The notes below the pieces were generated by a model. It worked only from the letters and a program-made list of their open reading frames with translations, was not told the origin of the DNA and made no database searches. Shown piece by piece: positions 35,290 to 44,008 of a stretch of 64,000 bases of DNA (the stretch's first letter is position 1; every line of letters starts with the position of its first letter). The DNA comes from Pseudomonas arsenicoxydans (GTDB taxonomy: Bacteria > Pseudomonadota > Gammaproteobacteria > Pseudomonadales > Pseudomonadaceae): NCBI RefSeq assembly GCF_900103875.1, contig NZ_LT629705.1, positions 5,031,001-5,095,000 of the forward strand, written 5' to 3'. The translations under genes and the position numbers were made by a program.

Positions 35290-36294
35290 TCACGCCGTGA
35301 CCGTGGTGGTTTCGTTCGTGGTTTGTCGCGCCTGAGCCCGTTCGTGGAAGATGAAACCAATGCTGTTGAGCAGCAGTTGCGCCGCCAGGATCGAGGTCAT
35401 GCCAGTCGGGTCATAGACGGGGGCGACTTCCACCAGATCCATCCCGACGATGTTGCCTTGGCTGCGTTTGGCCAGGGCCTGGATGATTTCCAGCACTTCG
35501 TAGTAGAGGAAGCCACCGTGGCTGGGCGTGCCCGTGCCGGGGGCGATGGAGGGGTCGAAACCGTCGATGTCGATGGTGATGTAGTAGTTGATGTTCTGCG
35601 GGATCAACGCCAGTACACCGTCGACGCCAAGACGGCGCACATCGCGGACCGAGAGAATTTTCGAGCCGGCCGCGTGAGCTGCTTCGTAGTCATCGCGATT
35701 GGACGAAGACACGTTGCGGATGCCCATCTGGGTCATGCCGACGATGTGATTCATTTCGGAGGCGCGGCGCAGCGGGTTGCCATGGCCATAGCGAACGCCG
35801 TGGCGCTCGTCGACGAAATCCAGGTGCGCATCGAAGTGGATGATGTGAATCGGGCCGCGGCCCTCGAAGGCCTTGATCACCGGAGCGTGGATCGAGTGAT
35901 CGCCACCGAGCACCACGGGCATGACACCGGCATCGAGAATCTTGCGCACGGCATACTCGGTGTTCTCGTTACTGGTGACCATATCGGTGTGCACGATGTC
36001 GGCATCACCGACATCGACCATGCGTACATCCGAAGCGGTCAGGTACATGACGTCGTCTTCGTGGTCATAGGCGCCGGCATGGCCGAAGGAAAACAGGGTC
36101 GATGCCTCGCGAATGCCCCGTGGTCCAAAGCGTGCGCCGGAGCGCCATTGGGTGCCCATGTCATTGGGTGCGCCGAGGATGGCGACGTCGGCATCGAGCG
36201 CATCCCAGTCGGTGCACACCGGCGATTTGGCAAAGGTGCAATGGCCCACGAAAGGCAGGTTCAGGCGACCGGATTCATAACCGTTCTTCGACAT
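35290..36294 (-). CDS. Ureohydrolase, agmatinase/guanidinobutyrase family
   Basis: A manganese ureohydrolase of 334 residues that releases urea from a guanidino compound. All metal-binding motifs are present: GGDHS, HFDAHLDF, and TIDIDGFDPSIAPGTGTPSH. The family includes SpeB (agmatine), GbuA (4-guanidinobutyrate) and GpuA (3-guanidinopropionate). Gene context (divergent LysR, NCS1 permease, oxidases for alcohol and aldehyde) favours a guanidino-acid over agmatine, as P. aeruginosa gbuA also has a LysR and an NCS1-type neighbour. The ATG at 36294 has GGAG 9 nt upstream; a TTG at 36309 and an ATG at 36303 fit less well. Confidence 0.88.
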   Translation of the reverse strand: MSKNGYESGRLNLPFVGHCTFAKSPVCTDWDALDADVAILGAPNDMGTQWRSGARFGPRGIREASTLFSFGHAGAYDHEDDVMYLTASDVRMVDVGDADIVHTDMVTSNENTEYAVRKILDAGVMPVVLGGDHSIHAPVIKAFEGRGPIHIIHFDAHLDFVDERHGVRYGHGNPLRRASEMNHIVGMTQMGIRNVSSSNRDDYEAAHAAGSKILSVRDVRRLGVDGVLALIPQNINYYITIDIDGFDPSIAPGTGTPSHGGFLYYEVLEIIQALAKRSQGNIVGMDLVEVAPVYDPTGMTSILAAQLLLNSIGFIFHERAQARQTTNETTTVTA

Positions 36295-36325
36295 TTCAGG
36301 CATCTCCAATTCTTGTTATCAGCGA

Positions 36326-36346
36326 GCGGTCGTGGAAAGCGACCGC
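36326..36346. promoter_or_regulatory. Palindrome before the ureohydrolase gene
   Basis: GCGGTCG-TGGAAAG-CGACCGC, a perfect 7-bp inverted repeat 32 bp before the ureohydrolase start. It is either a hairpin in its leader or a regulator site. Confidence 0.4.
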
Positions 36347-36406
36347 TGTTGGAATGACTATGGGCGCAGGTTTTCGTGGAAAAAATGCTAAACATCAGAT
36401 ACTCAT

Positions 36407-36421
36407 ATCGGCATTACCGAT
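36407..36421. promoter_or_regulatory. LysR-box-like palindrome
   Basis: ATCGG-CATTA-CCGAT is a perfect dyad containing the T-N11-A spacing typical of LysR recognition sites. It lies 25 bp before the lysR start and 113 bp from the divergent ureohydrolase start, as expected for an autoregulating LysR protein that activates the divergent operon. Confidence 0.6.
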
Positions 36422-36445
36422 GCATCCACACGCGGGAGGTTCAAG

Positions 36446-37360
36446 GTGATCCAGCTCCACGATGTCGATCTGAAACTGCTCAGGGTGTTTGCCACGATTG
36501 TCAGGTGCGGAGGGTTTTCCGCAGCCCAGGCGGCGTTGAATGCCGGCCAGTCGACCATCAGCGAACAGATGACCCATCTGGAAACACGGCTCGGGGTCAA
36601 ACTCTGCCAACGCGGGCGCAGCGGCTTTCGCCTGACCGAGCAAGGCGTGGCGATTCATGAGGCGACCCAACGCCTGCTGTCGGCGGTAGAAAACTTCTGC
36701 ATGGATGCCGACGTGCTCAAGCAGCACATCAGCGGCAAATTGAATCTGGGGATCATCGACACCACCATCACCGACCCCGATTCACCGCTGCCGCGTACCA
36801 CCCAGCGCTTTGTGTCGAGGGGGCATGACGTGCACCTGAACGTGTACGTCGGCACCCCGGCGGAACTGGAAGAACGCGTGCTCGACGGCCGACTGCACCT
36901 GGCCATCGGGCACTTCCCGATCTACGTGCCGGGCCTGTTGCACTCGCCGCTGTATCAAGAAGCCCTGGGGTTGTATTGCGGGCGACGCCACCCCCTGTAT
37001 GGCAGCAAGGCCGAGGGTGATGAACTGCTCGAAGAAATCGCCGCGAGCCGGATTGTCGTCCGGGGCTACATGCAGCAATACGACCTGGAGCACCTGGGCG
37101 TGAGCAAGGCCGCGGCCACCGTGGACAACATCGAAGCGTTGGCGATTTTGTTGATTTCCGGCGCCTATCTGGGTTTCCTGCCGATGCACTTCGCTGCCCA
37201 GTGGATCAAGACCGGCGAGATGCACCAACTGGCCCCCGCCAGCCTGCAACTGATGTCACCGTTCGACGTGATCACTCGCCGAGGCACTGCGCCGCCGCCG
37301 ATCCTCCAGGCGTTTCTTGAGGATCTGGCCGCGTGTTCGCGCAGCGCCGGCAAGACCTGA
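36446..37360 (+). CDS. LysR-family regulator of the ureohydrolase operon
   Basis: A 304-residue LysR protein. The N-terminal DLKLLRVFATIVRCGGFSAA and AGQSTISEQMTHLETRLG form the helix-turn-helix, and the effector domain starts near residue 95. The start is a GTG with GGGAGG 6 nt upstream. It is divergent from the ureohydrolase gene, with a perfect LysR-type dyad in between, and is the likely activator. It occupies the same relative position as gbuR beside P. aeruginosa gbuA; orthology cannot be settled from the sequence alone. Confidence 0.88.
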   Translation: MIQLHDVDLKLLRVFATIVRCGGFSAAQAALNAGQSTISEQMTHLETRLGVKLCQRGRSGFRLTEQGVAIHEATQRLLSAVENFCMDADVLKQHISGKLNLGIIDTTITDPDSPLPRTTQRFVSRGHDVHLNVYVGTPAELEERVLDGRLHLAIGHFPIYVPGLLHSPLYQEALGLYCGRRHPLYGSKAEGDELLEEIAASRIVVRGYMQQYDLEHLGVSKAAATVDNIEALAILLISGAYLGFLPMHFAAQWIKTGEMHQLAPASLQLMSPFDVITRRGTAPPPILQAFLEDLAACSRSAGKT

Positions 37361-37416
37361 CAGACGCGGCACAGGCCGGTCATACTCATTTCCATTCGCC
37401 ACCTTGCAGGTTACCC

Positions 37417-38925
37417 ATGCGCATCCACGTCACGTTCATCGACCGCGTCGGCATCACCCAGGAAGTGCTGGCCCTGCTCGGTGGGCGCAGTTTCAATCTG
37501 GACGCCGTCGAAATGGTGCCGCCGAACGTCTACATCGACGCCCCGACCCTCGGTGCCGATGTCCTGGAAGAATTGCGCGGCGCGTTGCTCGATGTGAAGG
37601 GCGTGCAAGCGGTGACGATGGTCGACATCCTTCCGGGGCAACGCCGACGCCTGCAACTGGATGCCTTGCTCGCGGCCAGCGTCGATCCTGTGCTGGCCGT
37701 GGATACCCGGGGCCATGTGCTGCTGGCCAATCCGGCGCTGATTGCACTGTGTGGTCGGGAACCGGCCGGTGAACCGCTGACGGCGCTGTTCGATGATCCT
37801 GCCTTGCAAAGCACGCTGATCGAGCACGGTTTCCGTCTGCCCATGCATGAGGTCAGCCTGGGTGGCCGAACGTTGCTGTTGGACGCCATGCCGATTACCG
37901 ACGCGGGCGCCCTGCTGACCTTGTATCAACCGAACCGCATCGGTGAACGCCTTTCGGCACTGCACCACGACCATGCCGAAGGCTTTGATGCACTGCTCGG
38001 TGAGTCGCCGGCGATCCGCACCCTCAAGGCCCGTGCCCAACGCGTGGCAACGCTTGATGCGCCGCTGTTGATTCAGGGCGAAACCGGCACCGGCAAAGAG
38101 CTGGTGGCCCGCGCCTGCCACGCCATCAGCACGCGGCGTGACGCCCCCTTTCTGGCGCTGAACTGCGCGGCACTGCCGGAAAGCCTCGCCGAAAGCGAGC
38201 TGTTCGGCTATGCCGCCGGCGCTTTCACCGGCGCGCAACGGGGCGGCAAACTCGGCCTGCTGGAACTGGCTGACCAGGGCACGGTGTTCCTCGATGAGGT
38301 CGGCGAGATGTCGCCCTACTTGCAAGCCAAGTTGCTGCGCTTCCTCAGTGATGGCTGCTTCCGGCGAGTCGGTGGTGATCGTGAGGTTCGGGTGAATGTG
38401 CGGGTGCTCAGCGCGACCCACCGTGACCTGGAAAAAATGGTCAGCGAAGGCAGCTTTCGCGAGGACCTGTTCTACCGCCTCAACGTACTGAACCTGCAGG
38501 TTCCACCGCTGCGCGAGCGCGGCCACGACATCCTGTTGATGGCCAATCACTTCATGCAGCAGGCCTGCGCGCAGATCCAGCGCCCGGTCTGTCGACTGGC
38601 CCCCGGGGCCTTTGCGGCGCTGCTGGGCAACCGCTGGCCGGGCAATGTGCGGCAGCTACAGAACGTGATCTTTCGTGCTGCCGCGATTTGCGAAAATCCG
38701 CTGGTGGACATCGACGACCTGGACATCGCCAGAACCGCCGTGGAGCGCCAGAACGATGGAGAGGTCGGTAGTCTTGAGCAGGCCATCGAAGGGTTTGAAA
38801 AGAACCTGCTGGGGCAGCTTTACCAAAGTTATCCCTCCAGCCGTTTGCTGGCTGCCCGACTGCAAACTTCGCACAGCGCGATTGCCATTCGACTGCGCAA
38901 GTACGGCATTCCCAACAAACCCTGA
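37417..38925 (+). CDS. gcsR: GcsR, sigma-54 activator of glycine cleavage genes (TyrR-like)
   Basis: A 502-residue enhancer-binding protein built like TyrR. An ACT domain (MRIHVTFIDRVGITQEVLAL, residues 1-75) probably binds glycine. A PAS-like region (LAVDTRGHVLLANPALIAL) follows, then an AAA+ domain from about 205. The AAA+ domain has Walker A GETGTGKE, the sigma-54 contact GAFTGA near 268 and Walker B VFLDEVGE. The C-terminal TyrR helix-turn-helix (SRLLAARLQTSHSAIAIRLR) ends the protein. It is upstream of gcvH-gcvP-glyA exactly as P. aeruginosa gcsR is, and that operon has a sigma-54 promoter here. The start MRIHV is chosen over a longer frame reaching into the LysR gene. Confidence 0.9.
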   Translation: MRIHVTFIDRVGITQEVLALLGGRSFNLDAVEMVPPNVYIDAPTLGADVLEELRGALLDVKGVQAVTMVDILPGQRRRLQLDALLAASVDPVLAVDTRGHVLLANPALIALCGREPAGEPLTALFDDPALQSTLIEHGFRLPMHEVSLGGRTLLLDAMPITDAGALLTLYQPNRIGERLSALHHDHAEGFDALLGESPAIRTLKARAQRVATLDAPLLIQGETGTGKELVARACHAISTRRDAPFLALNCAALPESLAESELFGYAAGAFTGAQRGGKLGLLELADQGTVFLDEVGEMSPYLQAKLLRFLSDGCFRRVGGDREVRVNVRVLSATHRDLEKMVSEGSFREDLFYRLNVLNLQVPPLRERGHDILLMANHFMQQACAQIQRPVCRLAPGAFAALLGNRWPGNVRQLQNVIFRAAAICENPLVDIDDLDIARTAVERQNDGEVGSLEQAIEGFEKNLLGQLYQSYPSSRLLAARLQTSHSAIAIRLRKYGIPNKP

Positions 38926-38989
38926 TCTCTCAGCCACCACACAATCCCTGGACTGCCACTTACCCCCACAGGGACTGCATGTCTATAAA

Positions 38990-39006
38990 TCGATACAGCG
39001 TATCGA
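38990..39006. promoter_or_regulatory. Candidate GcsR upstream site A
   Basis: TCGATAC-AGC-GTATCGA, a perfect palindrome about 160 bp before the sigma-54 promoter, in the position of an enhancer site. Confidence 0.5.
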
Positions 39007-39068
39007 ATTCAAGACAAAACCCTTTCGACCTGTCTGGAGCGGGGTTCACACCCTCCTCCCCGGCTGCC

Positions 39069-39086
39069 TGTATTGATTTCAATACG
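39069..39086. promoter_or_regulatory. Candidate GcsR upstream site B (TyrR-box-like)
   Basis: TGTATTGATTTCAATACG has a perfect GTATTG/CAATAC dyad and resembles a TyrR box (TGTA-N10-TACA type). It lies about 80 bp before the -24 element. A weaker related dyad, CTATT-N6-AATAG, is at 39123-39138. Confidence 0.55.
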
Positions 39087-39115
39087 AACTCGTTGGCTCG
39101 AAACACCCAAGTTCA

Positions 39116-39128
39116 CATCAAGCTATTG
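39116..39128. promoter_or_regulatory. Candidate IHF site
   Basis: CATCAAGCTATTG fits the IHF consensus WATCAANNNNTTR at all but the first base. It sits between the palindromic upstream sites and the sigma-54 promoter, where DNA bending is needed. Confidence 0.45.
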
Positions 39129-39149
39129 ATTCAAATAGATAAAACAAGA

Positions 39150-39166
39150 TTGGCACCACACTTGCT
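39150..39166 (+). promoter_or_regulatory. Sigma-54 promoter of gcvH-gcvP-glyA
   Basis: TTGGCACCACACTTGCT carries the invariant GG at -24 and GC at -12 with correct spacing (TGGCAC-N5-TTGCT). Transcription should begin near 39178, giving a leader of about 80 nt before gcvH. It agrees with control by the sigma-54 activator GcsR encoded just upstream. Confidence 0.85.
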
Positions 39167-39260
39167 ATCAACCCTCAAGCCACGCTCGCTGCCCCGGCAC
39201 GAGCCTGTCCATCGCCATCCGCCACCAGTAGCGGATGAGTCTGAACAATGAGGAGTTGAT

Positions 39261-39638
39261 ATGAGCGAATTGCGTTTTACCGTCGATCACGAATGGCTGC
39301 GTCTTGAAAGCGATGGCCTGATTACCGTGGGTATCACCGCTTTTGCCCAGCAGGCCCTGGGGGATGTGGTTTTCGTTCAGGTGCCTGAATTGCGCGCCTT
39401 CGGTGCCGGCGATGAAGTGGCGGTGCTGGAATCGGTGAAAGCGGCGAGCAGCGTGTACATGCCGCTGGACGGCGAAGTGGTCGAGGTCAATTCGACGCTG
39501 GAAAACTCCCCCGAATTGATCAACGCAGACGCGTTGGGTGAAGGCTGGTTCTTCCGTATGCGCCCCAGCGACGCCAGCGCCATGGACACCCTGCTCGACC
39601 AGGCCGCTTACGAGCACCTGACCCGCGAAGACGCTTGA
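39261..39638 (+). CDS. gcvH: Glycine cleavage system H protein
   Basis: Lipoyl carrier that shuttles the aminomethyl group in glycine cleavage; 125 residues. The lipoylated Lys is in [15 protein letters not shown], preceded by the usual [16 protein letters not shown]. The ribosome site GAGGAG stands before the ATG. First gene of the GcsR-controlled operon, 10 nt before gcvP. It corresponds to gcvH2 of P. aeruginosa by context. A lipoyl synthase paralogue further down would fit its need for lipoylation. Confidence 0.95.
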   Translation: MSELRFTVDHEWLRLESDGLITVGITAFAQQALGDVVFVQVPELRAFGAGDEVAVLESVKAASSVYMPLDGEVVEVNSTLENSPELINADALGEGWFFRMRPSDASAMDTLLDQAAYEHLTREDA

Positions 39639-39648
39639 GGACTTCTGT

Positions 39649-42504
39649 ATGACCACCCTCCTCGACACCCGTAACGAATTCATCGCTCGCCACATCGGCC
39701 CGCGTGCCGGCGACGAACAAGCCATGCTCAACAGCCTCGGTTTCGACTCCCTGGAAGCCCTGAGCGCCAGCGTCATTCCCGACAGCATCAAAGGCACCAG
39801 CGTCCTCGGCCTCGAAGACGGTCTGAGCGAAGCCGATGCCCTGGCGTTGATCAAATCCATCGCCGGCAAAAACCAGCTGTTCAAAACCTTTATCGGCCAG
39901 GGCTACTACGGCACGCACACGCCGTCGCCGATCCTGCGCAACCTGTTGGAAAACCCGGCCTGGTACACCGCCTACACCCCGTACCAGCCAGAAATTTCCC
40001 AGGACCGTCTCGAAGCGTTGCTGAACTTCCAGACCCTGATCAGCGACCTCACCGGGCTGCCGATCGCTAACGCCTCGCTGCTCGACGAAGCCACCGCCGC
40101 CGCTGAAGCGATGACCTTCTGCAAACGCCTGAGCAAGAACAAGGGCAGCCACGCGTTCTTCGCGTCCGTGCATTGCCACCCGCAAACCCTCGACGTACTG
40201 CGCACCCGTGCCGAGCCATTGGGCATCGACGTGGTGGTCGGCGACGAGCGTGAACTGAGCGACGTGACGCCATTCTTCGGCGCGCTGCTGCAATACCCGG
40301 CGAGCAACGGTGATGTCTTCGACTACCGCGAACTGACCGAACGCTTCCACGCTGCCAACGCGCTGGTCGCCGTCGCGGCTGACCTGCTGGCCCTGACCGT
40401 GCTCACGCCGCCGGGCGAATTCGGCGCCGACGTGGCCATCGGCAGCGCGCAACGCTTCGGCGTGCCGCTGGGCTTCGGTGGCCCGCACGCCGCTTACTTC
40501 TCGACCAAAGATGCGTTCAAGCGCGACATGCCGGGCCGTCTGGTCGGTGTCTCCGTGGACCGCTTCGGCAAGCCGGCCCTGCGCCTGGCGATGCAAACCC
40601 GCGAGCAACATATCCGCCGCGAGAAAGCCACGTCGAACATCTGCACCGCACAAGTGCTGCTGGCCAACATCGCCAGCATGTACGCCGTGTATCACGGTCC
40701 GAAAGGCCTGACGCAGATCGCCAACCGCGTGCATCACCTGACCGCGATTCTGGCCAAAGGCTTGAGCACCATCGGCCTGCACGTCGAACAAGAAACCTTC
40801 TTCGACACCCTGACGATCAAGACTGGCGCCAACACCGCCGCATTGCACGACAAGGCGCGCGCCCAGCAGATCAACCTGCGCGTGGTCGATGCTGAACGTC
40901 TGGGCCTGTCCCTCGACGAGACCACCTCGCAAGCCGATGTGGAAACCCTGTGGGCCCTGTTCGCCGACGGCAAAGCGCTGCCGGACTTCGCCGCCCTCGC
41001 CGCGTCCGTGGTCAGCACCTTCCCGGCCGCACTGGTCCGCCAATCGCCGATCCTCAGCCACCCGGTGTTCAACCGTTATCACTCGGAAACCGAGCTGATG
41101 CGCTACCTGCGCAAGCTCGCCGATAAGGACCTGGCGCTGGATCGCACCATGATCCCGCTGGGTTCGTGCACCATGAAACTCAACGCCGCCAGTGAAATGA
41201 TCCCGGTGACCTGGGCTGAATTCGGTGCCCTGCACCCGTTCGCTCCGGCCGAGCAAAGCGCCGGTTACCAGCAGTTGACCGACGAACTGGAAGCGATGCT
41301 CTGCGCCGCCACCGGTTACGACGCGATCTCGCTGCAACCGAACGCCGGCTCCCAAGGTGAATACGCCGGCCTGCTGGCGATTCGTGCCTATCACCAGAGC
41401 CGTGGCGAAGACCGTCGCGACATCTGCCTGATCCCGTCCTCGGCCCACGGCACCAACCCGGCGACCGCCAACATGGCCGGTATGCGCGTAGTCGTCACCG
41501 CGTGCGATGCCCGCGGCAACGTCGACATCGAAGACCTGCGCGCCAAGGCCATCGAGCACCGCGAACACCTCGCCGCGCTGATGAGCACTTACCCGTCGAC
41601 CCACGGCGTGTTCGAAGAAGGCATCCGCGAAATCTGCGGCATCATCCATGACCACGGCGGCCAGGTGTACATCGACGGCGCCAACATGAACGCGATGGTC
41701 GGCCTCTGTGCGCCAGGCAAGTTCGGCGGCGACGTGTCGCACCTGAACCTGCACAAGACCTTCTGCATTCCGCACGGCGGTGGCGGCCCGGGCGTTGGCC
41801 CGATTGGTGTGAAATCGCACCTGACGCCGTTCCTGCCGGGTCACGGCACCATGGAACGCAAGGAAGGCGCAGTCTGCGCAGCACCGTTCGGCAGCGCGAG
41901 CATTCTGCCGATCACCTGGATGTACATTCGGATGATGGGTGGCGCGGGTCTCAAGCGTGCTTCGCAACTGGCGATTCTCAACGCCAACTACATTTCCCGC
42001 CGCCTCGAAGAGCACTACCCAGTGCTGTACACCGGCAGCAACGGCCTGGTAGCGCACGAATGCATCCTCGACCTGCGTCCGCTGAAAGACAGCAGCGGTA
42101 TCAGCGTCGATGACGTCGCCAAGCGCCTGATCGACTTCGGCTTCCACGCCCCGACCATGTCGTTCCCGGTCGCCGGCACGCTGATGATCGAGCCGACCGA
42201 GAGCGAATCCAAGGAAGAACTGGACCGCTTCTGCGACGCCATGATCCGCATCCGCGAAGAAATCCGCGCCGTGGAAAACGGCACCCTGGACAAGGAAGAC
42301 AACCCGCTGAAAAACGCTCCGCACACCGCCGCGGAAATCGTCGGCGAGTGGACGCACCCGTACAGCCGTGAGCAAGCGGTGTATCCACTCGAAACCTTGA
42401 TCGACGCCAAATACTGGCCGCCGGTCGGCCGCGTCGACAATGTCTTCGGCGATCGCAACCTGATCTGCGCCTGCCCATCCATCGCCGACTACCAAGACGC
42501 CTAA
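39649..42504 (+). CDS. gcvP: Glycine dehydrogenase (decarboxylating), P protein
   Basis: A PLP enzyme of 951 residues that decarboxylates glycine and loads the methylamine onto GcvH. It is the fused single-chain form with both halves present. The N-terminal catalytic-like half includes QGYYGTHTP and NAGS-like regions; the PLP Lys is in [17 protein letters not shown] of the second half, near residue 700. The very GC-biased, regular codon use indicates high expression. It is followed not directly by glyA but by a 105-bp REPIN, which could separate transcript halves. Confidence 0.97.
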   Translation: MTTLLDTRNEFIARHIGPRAGDEQAMLNSLGFDSLEALSASVIPDSIKGTSVLGLEDGLSEADALALIKSIAGKNQLFKTFIGQGYYGTHTPSPILRNLLENPAWYTAYTPYQPEISQDRLEALLNFQTLISDLTGLPIANASLLDEATAAAEAMTFCKRLSKNKGSHAFFASVHCHPQTLDVLRTRAEPLGIDVVVGDERELSDVTPFFGALLQYPASNGDVFDYRELTERFHAANALVAVAADLLALTVLTPPGEFGADVAIGSAQRFGVPLGFGGPHAAYFSTKDAFKRDMPGRLVGVSVDRFGKPALRLAMQTREQHIRREKATSNICTAQVLLANIASMYAVYHGPKGLTQIANRVHHLTAILAKGLSTIGLHVEQETFFDTLTIKTGANTAALHDKARAQQINLRVVDAERLGLSLDETTSQADVETLWALFADGKALPDFAALAASVVSTFPAALVRQSPILSHPVFNRYHSETELMRYLRKLADKDLALDRTMIPLGSCTMKLNAASEMIPVTWAEFGALHPFAPAEQSAGYQQLTDELEAMLCAATGYDAISLQPNAGSQGEYAGLLAIRAYHQSRGEDRRDICLIPSSAHGTNPATANMAGMRVVVTACDARGNVDIEDLRAKAIEHREHLAALMSTYPSTHGVFEEGIREICGIIHDHGGQVYIDGANMNAMVGLCAPGKFGGDVSHLNLHKTFCIPHGGGGPGVGPIGVKSHLTPFLPGHGTMERKEGAVCAAPFGSASILPITWMYIRMMGGAGLKRASQLAILNANYISRRLEEHYPVLYTGSNGLVAHECILDLRPLKDSSGISVDDVAKRLIDFGFHAPTMSFPVAGTLMIEPTESESKEELDRFCDAMIRIREEIRAVENGTLDKEDNPLKNAPHTAAEIVGEWTHPYSREQAVYPLETLIDAKYWPPVGRVDNVFGDRNLICACPSIADYQDA

Positions 42505-42519
42505 TAACGAACGCATCCC

Positions 42520-42624
42520 CCTGTAGGAGCTGTCGAGTGAAACGAGGCTGCGATCTTTTGACGTTGCCGTTTAAAAACAAGATCAAAAGATCGCAGCCTC
42601 GTTTCACTCGACAGCTCCTACAGG
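42520..42624. repeat. REPIN: 42-bp perfect inverted repeat
   Basis: Left arm 42520-42561 begins CCTGTAGGAGCTGTCGAG; right arm 42583-42624 is its exact reverse complement. A 21-nt spacer separates them. Two head-to-head Pseudomonas REP units form a very long potential hairpin between gcvP and glyA. The same unit recurs in the opposite arrangement at 51807-51900. Confidence 0.93.
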
Positions 42625-42658
42625 TCACTTTATTCATTGAACGTCAGAGGACTTCACC

Positions 42659-43915
42659 ATGTTCAGCAAGCACGATCAGATCAAAGGCTACGACGACGAA
42701 CTGCTGGCGGCGATCAACGCCGAGGATGCTCGGCAAGAGCATCACATCGAGTTGATCGCCTCGGAAAACTACACCAGCCAACGGGTGATGGAAGCGCAAG
42801 GCAGCGGCCTGACCAACAAGTACGCCGAAGGCTATCCGGGCAAACGCTATTACGGCGGTTGCGAACACGTCGACGTGGTTGAGCAACTGGCGATTGATCG
42901 CGCCAAACAGCTGTTCGGCGCCGATTACGCCAACGTCCAGCCTCACTCCGGCAGCCAGGCCAACGCTGCGGTTTATCTGGCGCTGCTGCAAGCCGGCGAC
43001 ACCGTGTTGGGCATGAGCCTGGCCCACGGCGGCCACCTGACCCACGGCGCCAAAGTGAGTTTTTCCGGCAAGCTGTACAACGCCGTTCAGTACGGCATCG
43101 ACACCGTGACGGGGCTGATCGATTACGACGAAGTCGAACGGCTGGCGGTCGAGCACCAACCGAAGATGATCATCGCCGGTTTTTCCGCCTACTCGAAGAC
43201 GCTGGACTTCCCGCGCTTCCGTGAGATTGCCGACAAGGTTGGCGCTTATCTGTTTGTGGACATGGCCCACGTTGCGGGGCTGGTGGCGACCGGTCTGTAC
43301 CCGAACCCGATTCCCTTTGCCGATGTTGTCACCACGACCACACACAAGACCCTGCGCGGCCCGCGTGGCGGCTTGATCCTGGCCAAGGCCAATCCGGAAC
43401 TGGAGAAAAAACTCAACGCGGCGGTGTTCCCCGGTGGCCAGGGCGGCCCGCTGATGCATGTCATCGCCGCCAAAGCCGTGTGCTTTAAAGAAGCGCTGGA
43501 GCCTGCCTTCAAAACCTATCAGGCGCAAGTGATCCGCAACGCCCAGGCGATGGCCAAGGTCTTTATCGACCGTGGCTACGACGTGGTGTCCGGTGGCACC
43601 GACAATCACTTGTTCCTGGTGAGCCTGATCCGTCAGGGTCTGACCGGCAAAGACGCTGACGCTGCCCTCGGCCGCGCCGGTATCACGGTGAACAAAAACG
43701 CCGTGCCGAACGACCCGCAATCGCCGTTCGTGACTTCAGGCCTGCGCATCGGCACGCCGGCCATCACCAGTCGAGGTTTCAAGGAGGCCCAGAGCATGGA
43801 GCTGGCCGGCTGGATCTGCGACATCCTCGATCACCTCGGCGATGCCGATGTCGAGGCTCAAGTCGCCCGGCTAGCCGCTGCAATGTGCAGCGATTTCCCG
43901 GTATACCGCGACTGA
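42659..43915 (+). CDS. glyA: Serine hydroxymethyltransferase
   Basis: Converts glycine plus methylene-tetrahydrofolate to serine; 418 residues. [21 protein letters not shown] near the N-terminus and the PLP Lys in [14 protein letters not shown] near residue 230 are the family signatures. In this operon it consumes the methylene-THF made by glycine cleavage, so two glycines yield one serine. It corresponds to glyA2 of P. aeruginosa by position. AGAGG precedes the ATG; the REPIN lies between it and gcvP. Confidence 0.95.
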   Translation: MFSKHDQIKGYDDELLAAINAEDARQEHHIELIASENYTSQRVMEAQGSGLTNKYAEGYPGKRYYGGCEHVDVVEQLAIDRAKQLFGADYANVQPHSGSQANAAVYLALLQAGDTVLGMSLAHGGHLTHGAKVSFSGKLYNAVQYGIDTVTGLIDYDEVERLAVEHQPKMIIAGFSAYSKTLDFPRFREIADKVGAYLFVDMAHVAGLVATGLYPNPIPFADVVTTTTHKTLRGPRGGLILAKANPELEKKLNAAVFPGGQGGPLMHVIAAKAVCFKEALEPAFKTYQAQVIRNAQAMAKVFIDRGYDVVSGGTDNHLFLVSLIRQGLTGKDADAALGRAGITVNKNAVPNDPQSPFVTSGLRIGTPAITSRGFKEAQSMELAGWICDILDHLGDADVEAQVARLAAAMCSDFPVYRD

Positions 43916-43938
43916 TCCGCAGCACTGACTGTGTGGGG

Positions 43939-43952
43939 GCGAGCCTGCTCGC
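43939..43952. repeat. REP-type palindrome
   Basis: GCGAGC-CT-GCTCGC within GGGGGCGAGCCTGCTCGCTCC is a common Pseudomonas REP core. It fills the short gap between glyA and lipA and may act as a transcript-end or processing element. Confidence 0.7.
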
Positions 43953-44008
43953 TCCTACAGGTTCCGATACAGTCTCTCTTTTCCCACTCGAACAGAAGAC
44001 CACTACAC

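Noticed and set aside
34828..36357. Long frame antisense to the aldehyde dehydrogenase and ureohydrolase genes
   Set aside because: Crosses two well-supported genes on the other strand; no recognisable domain.
39520..42516. A 998-codon open frame antisense to gcvP
   Set aside because: It mirrors the strongly biased codons of gcvP; its protein is rich in Val, Arg, His and Gly repeats without any domain, and gcvP is unambiguous.
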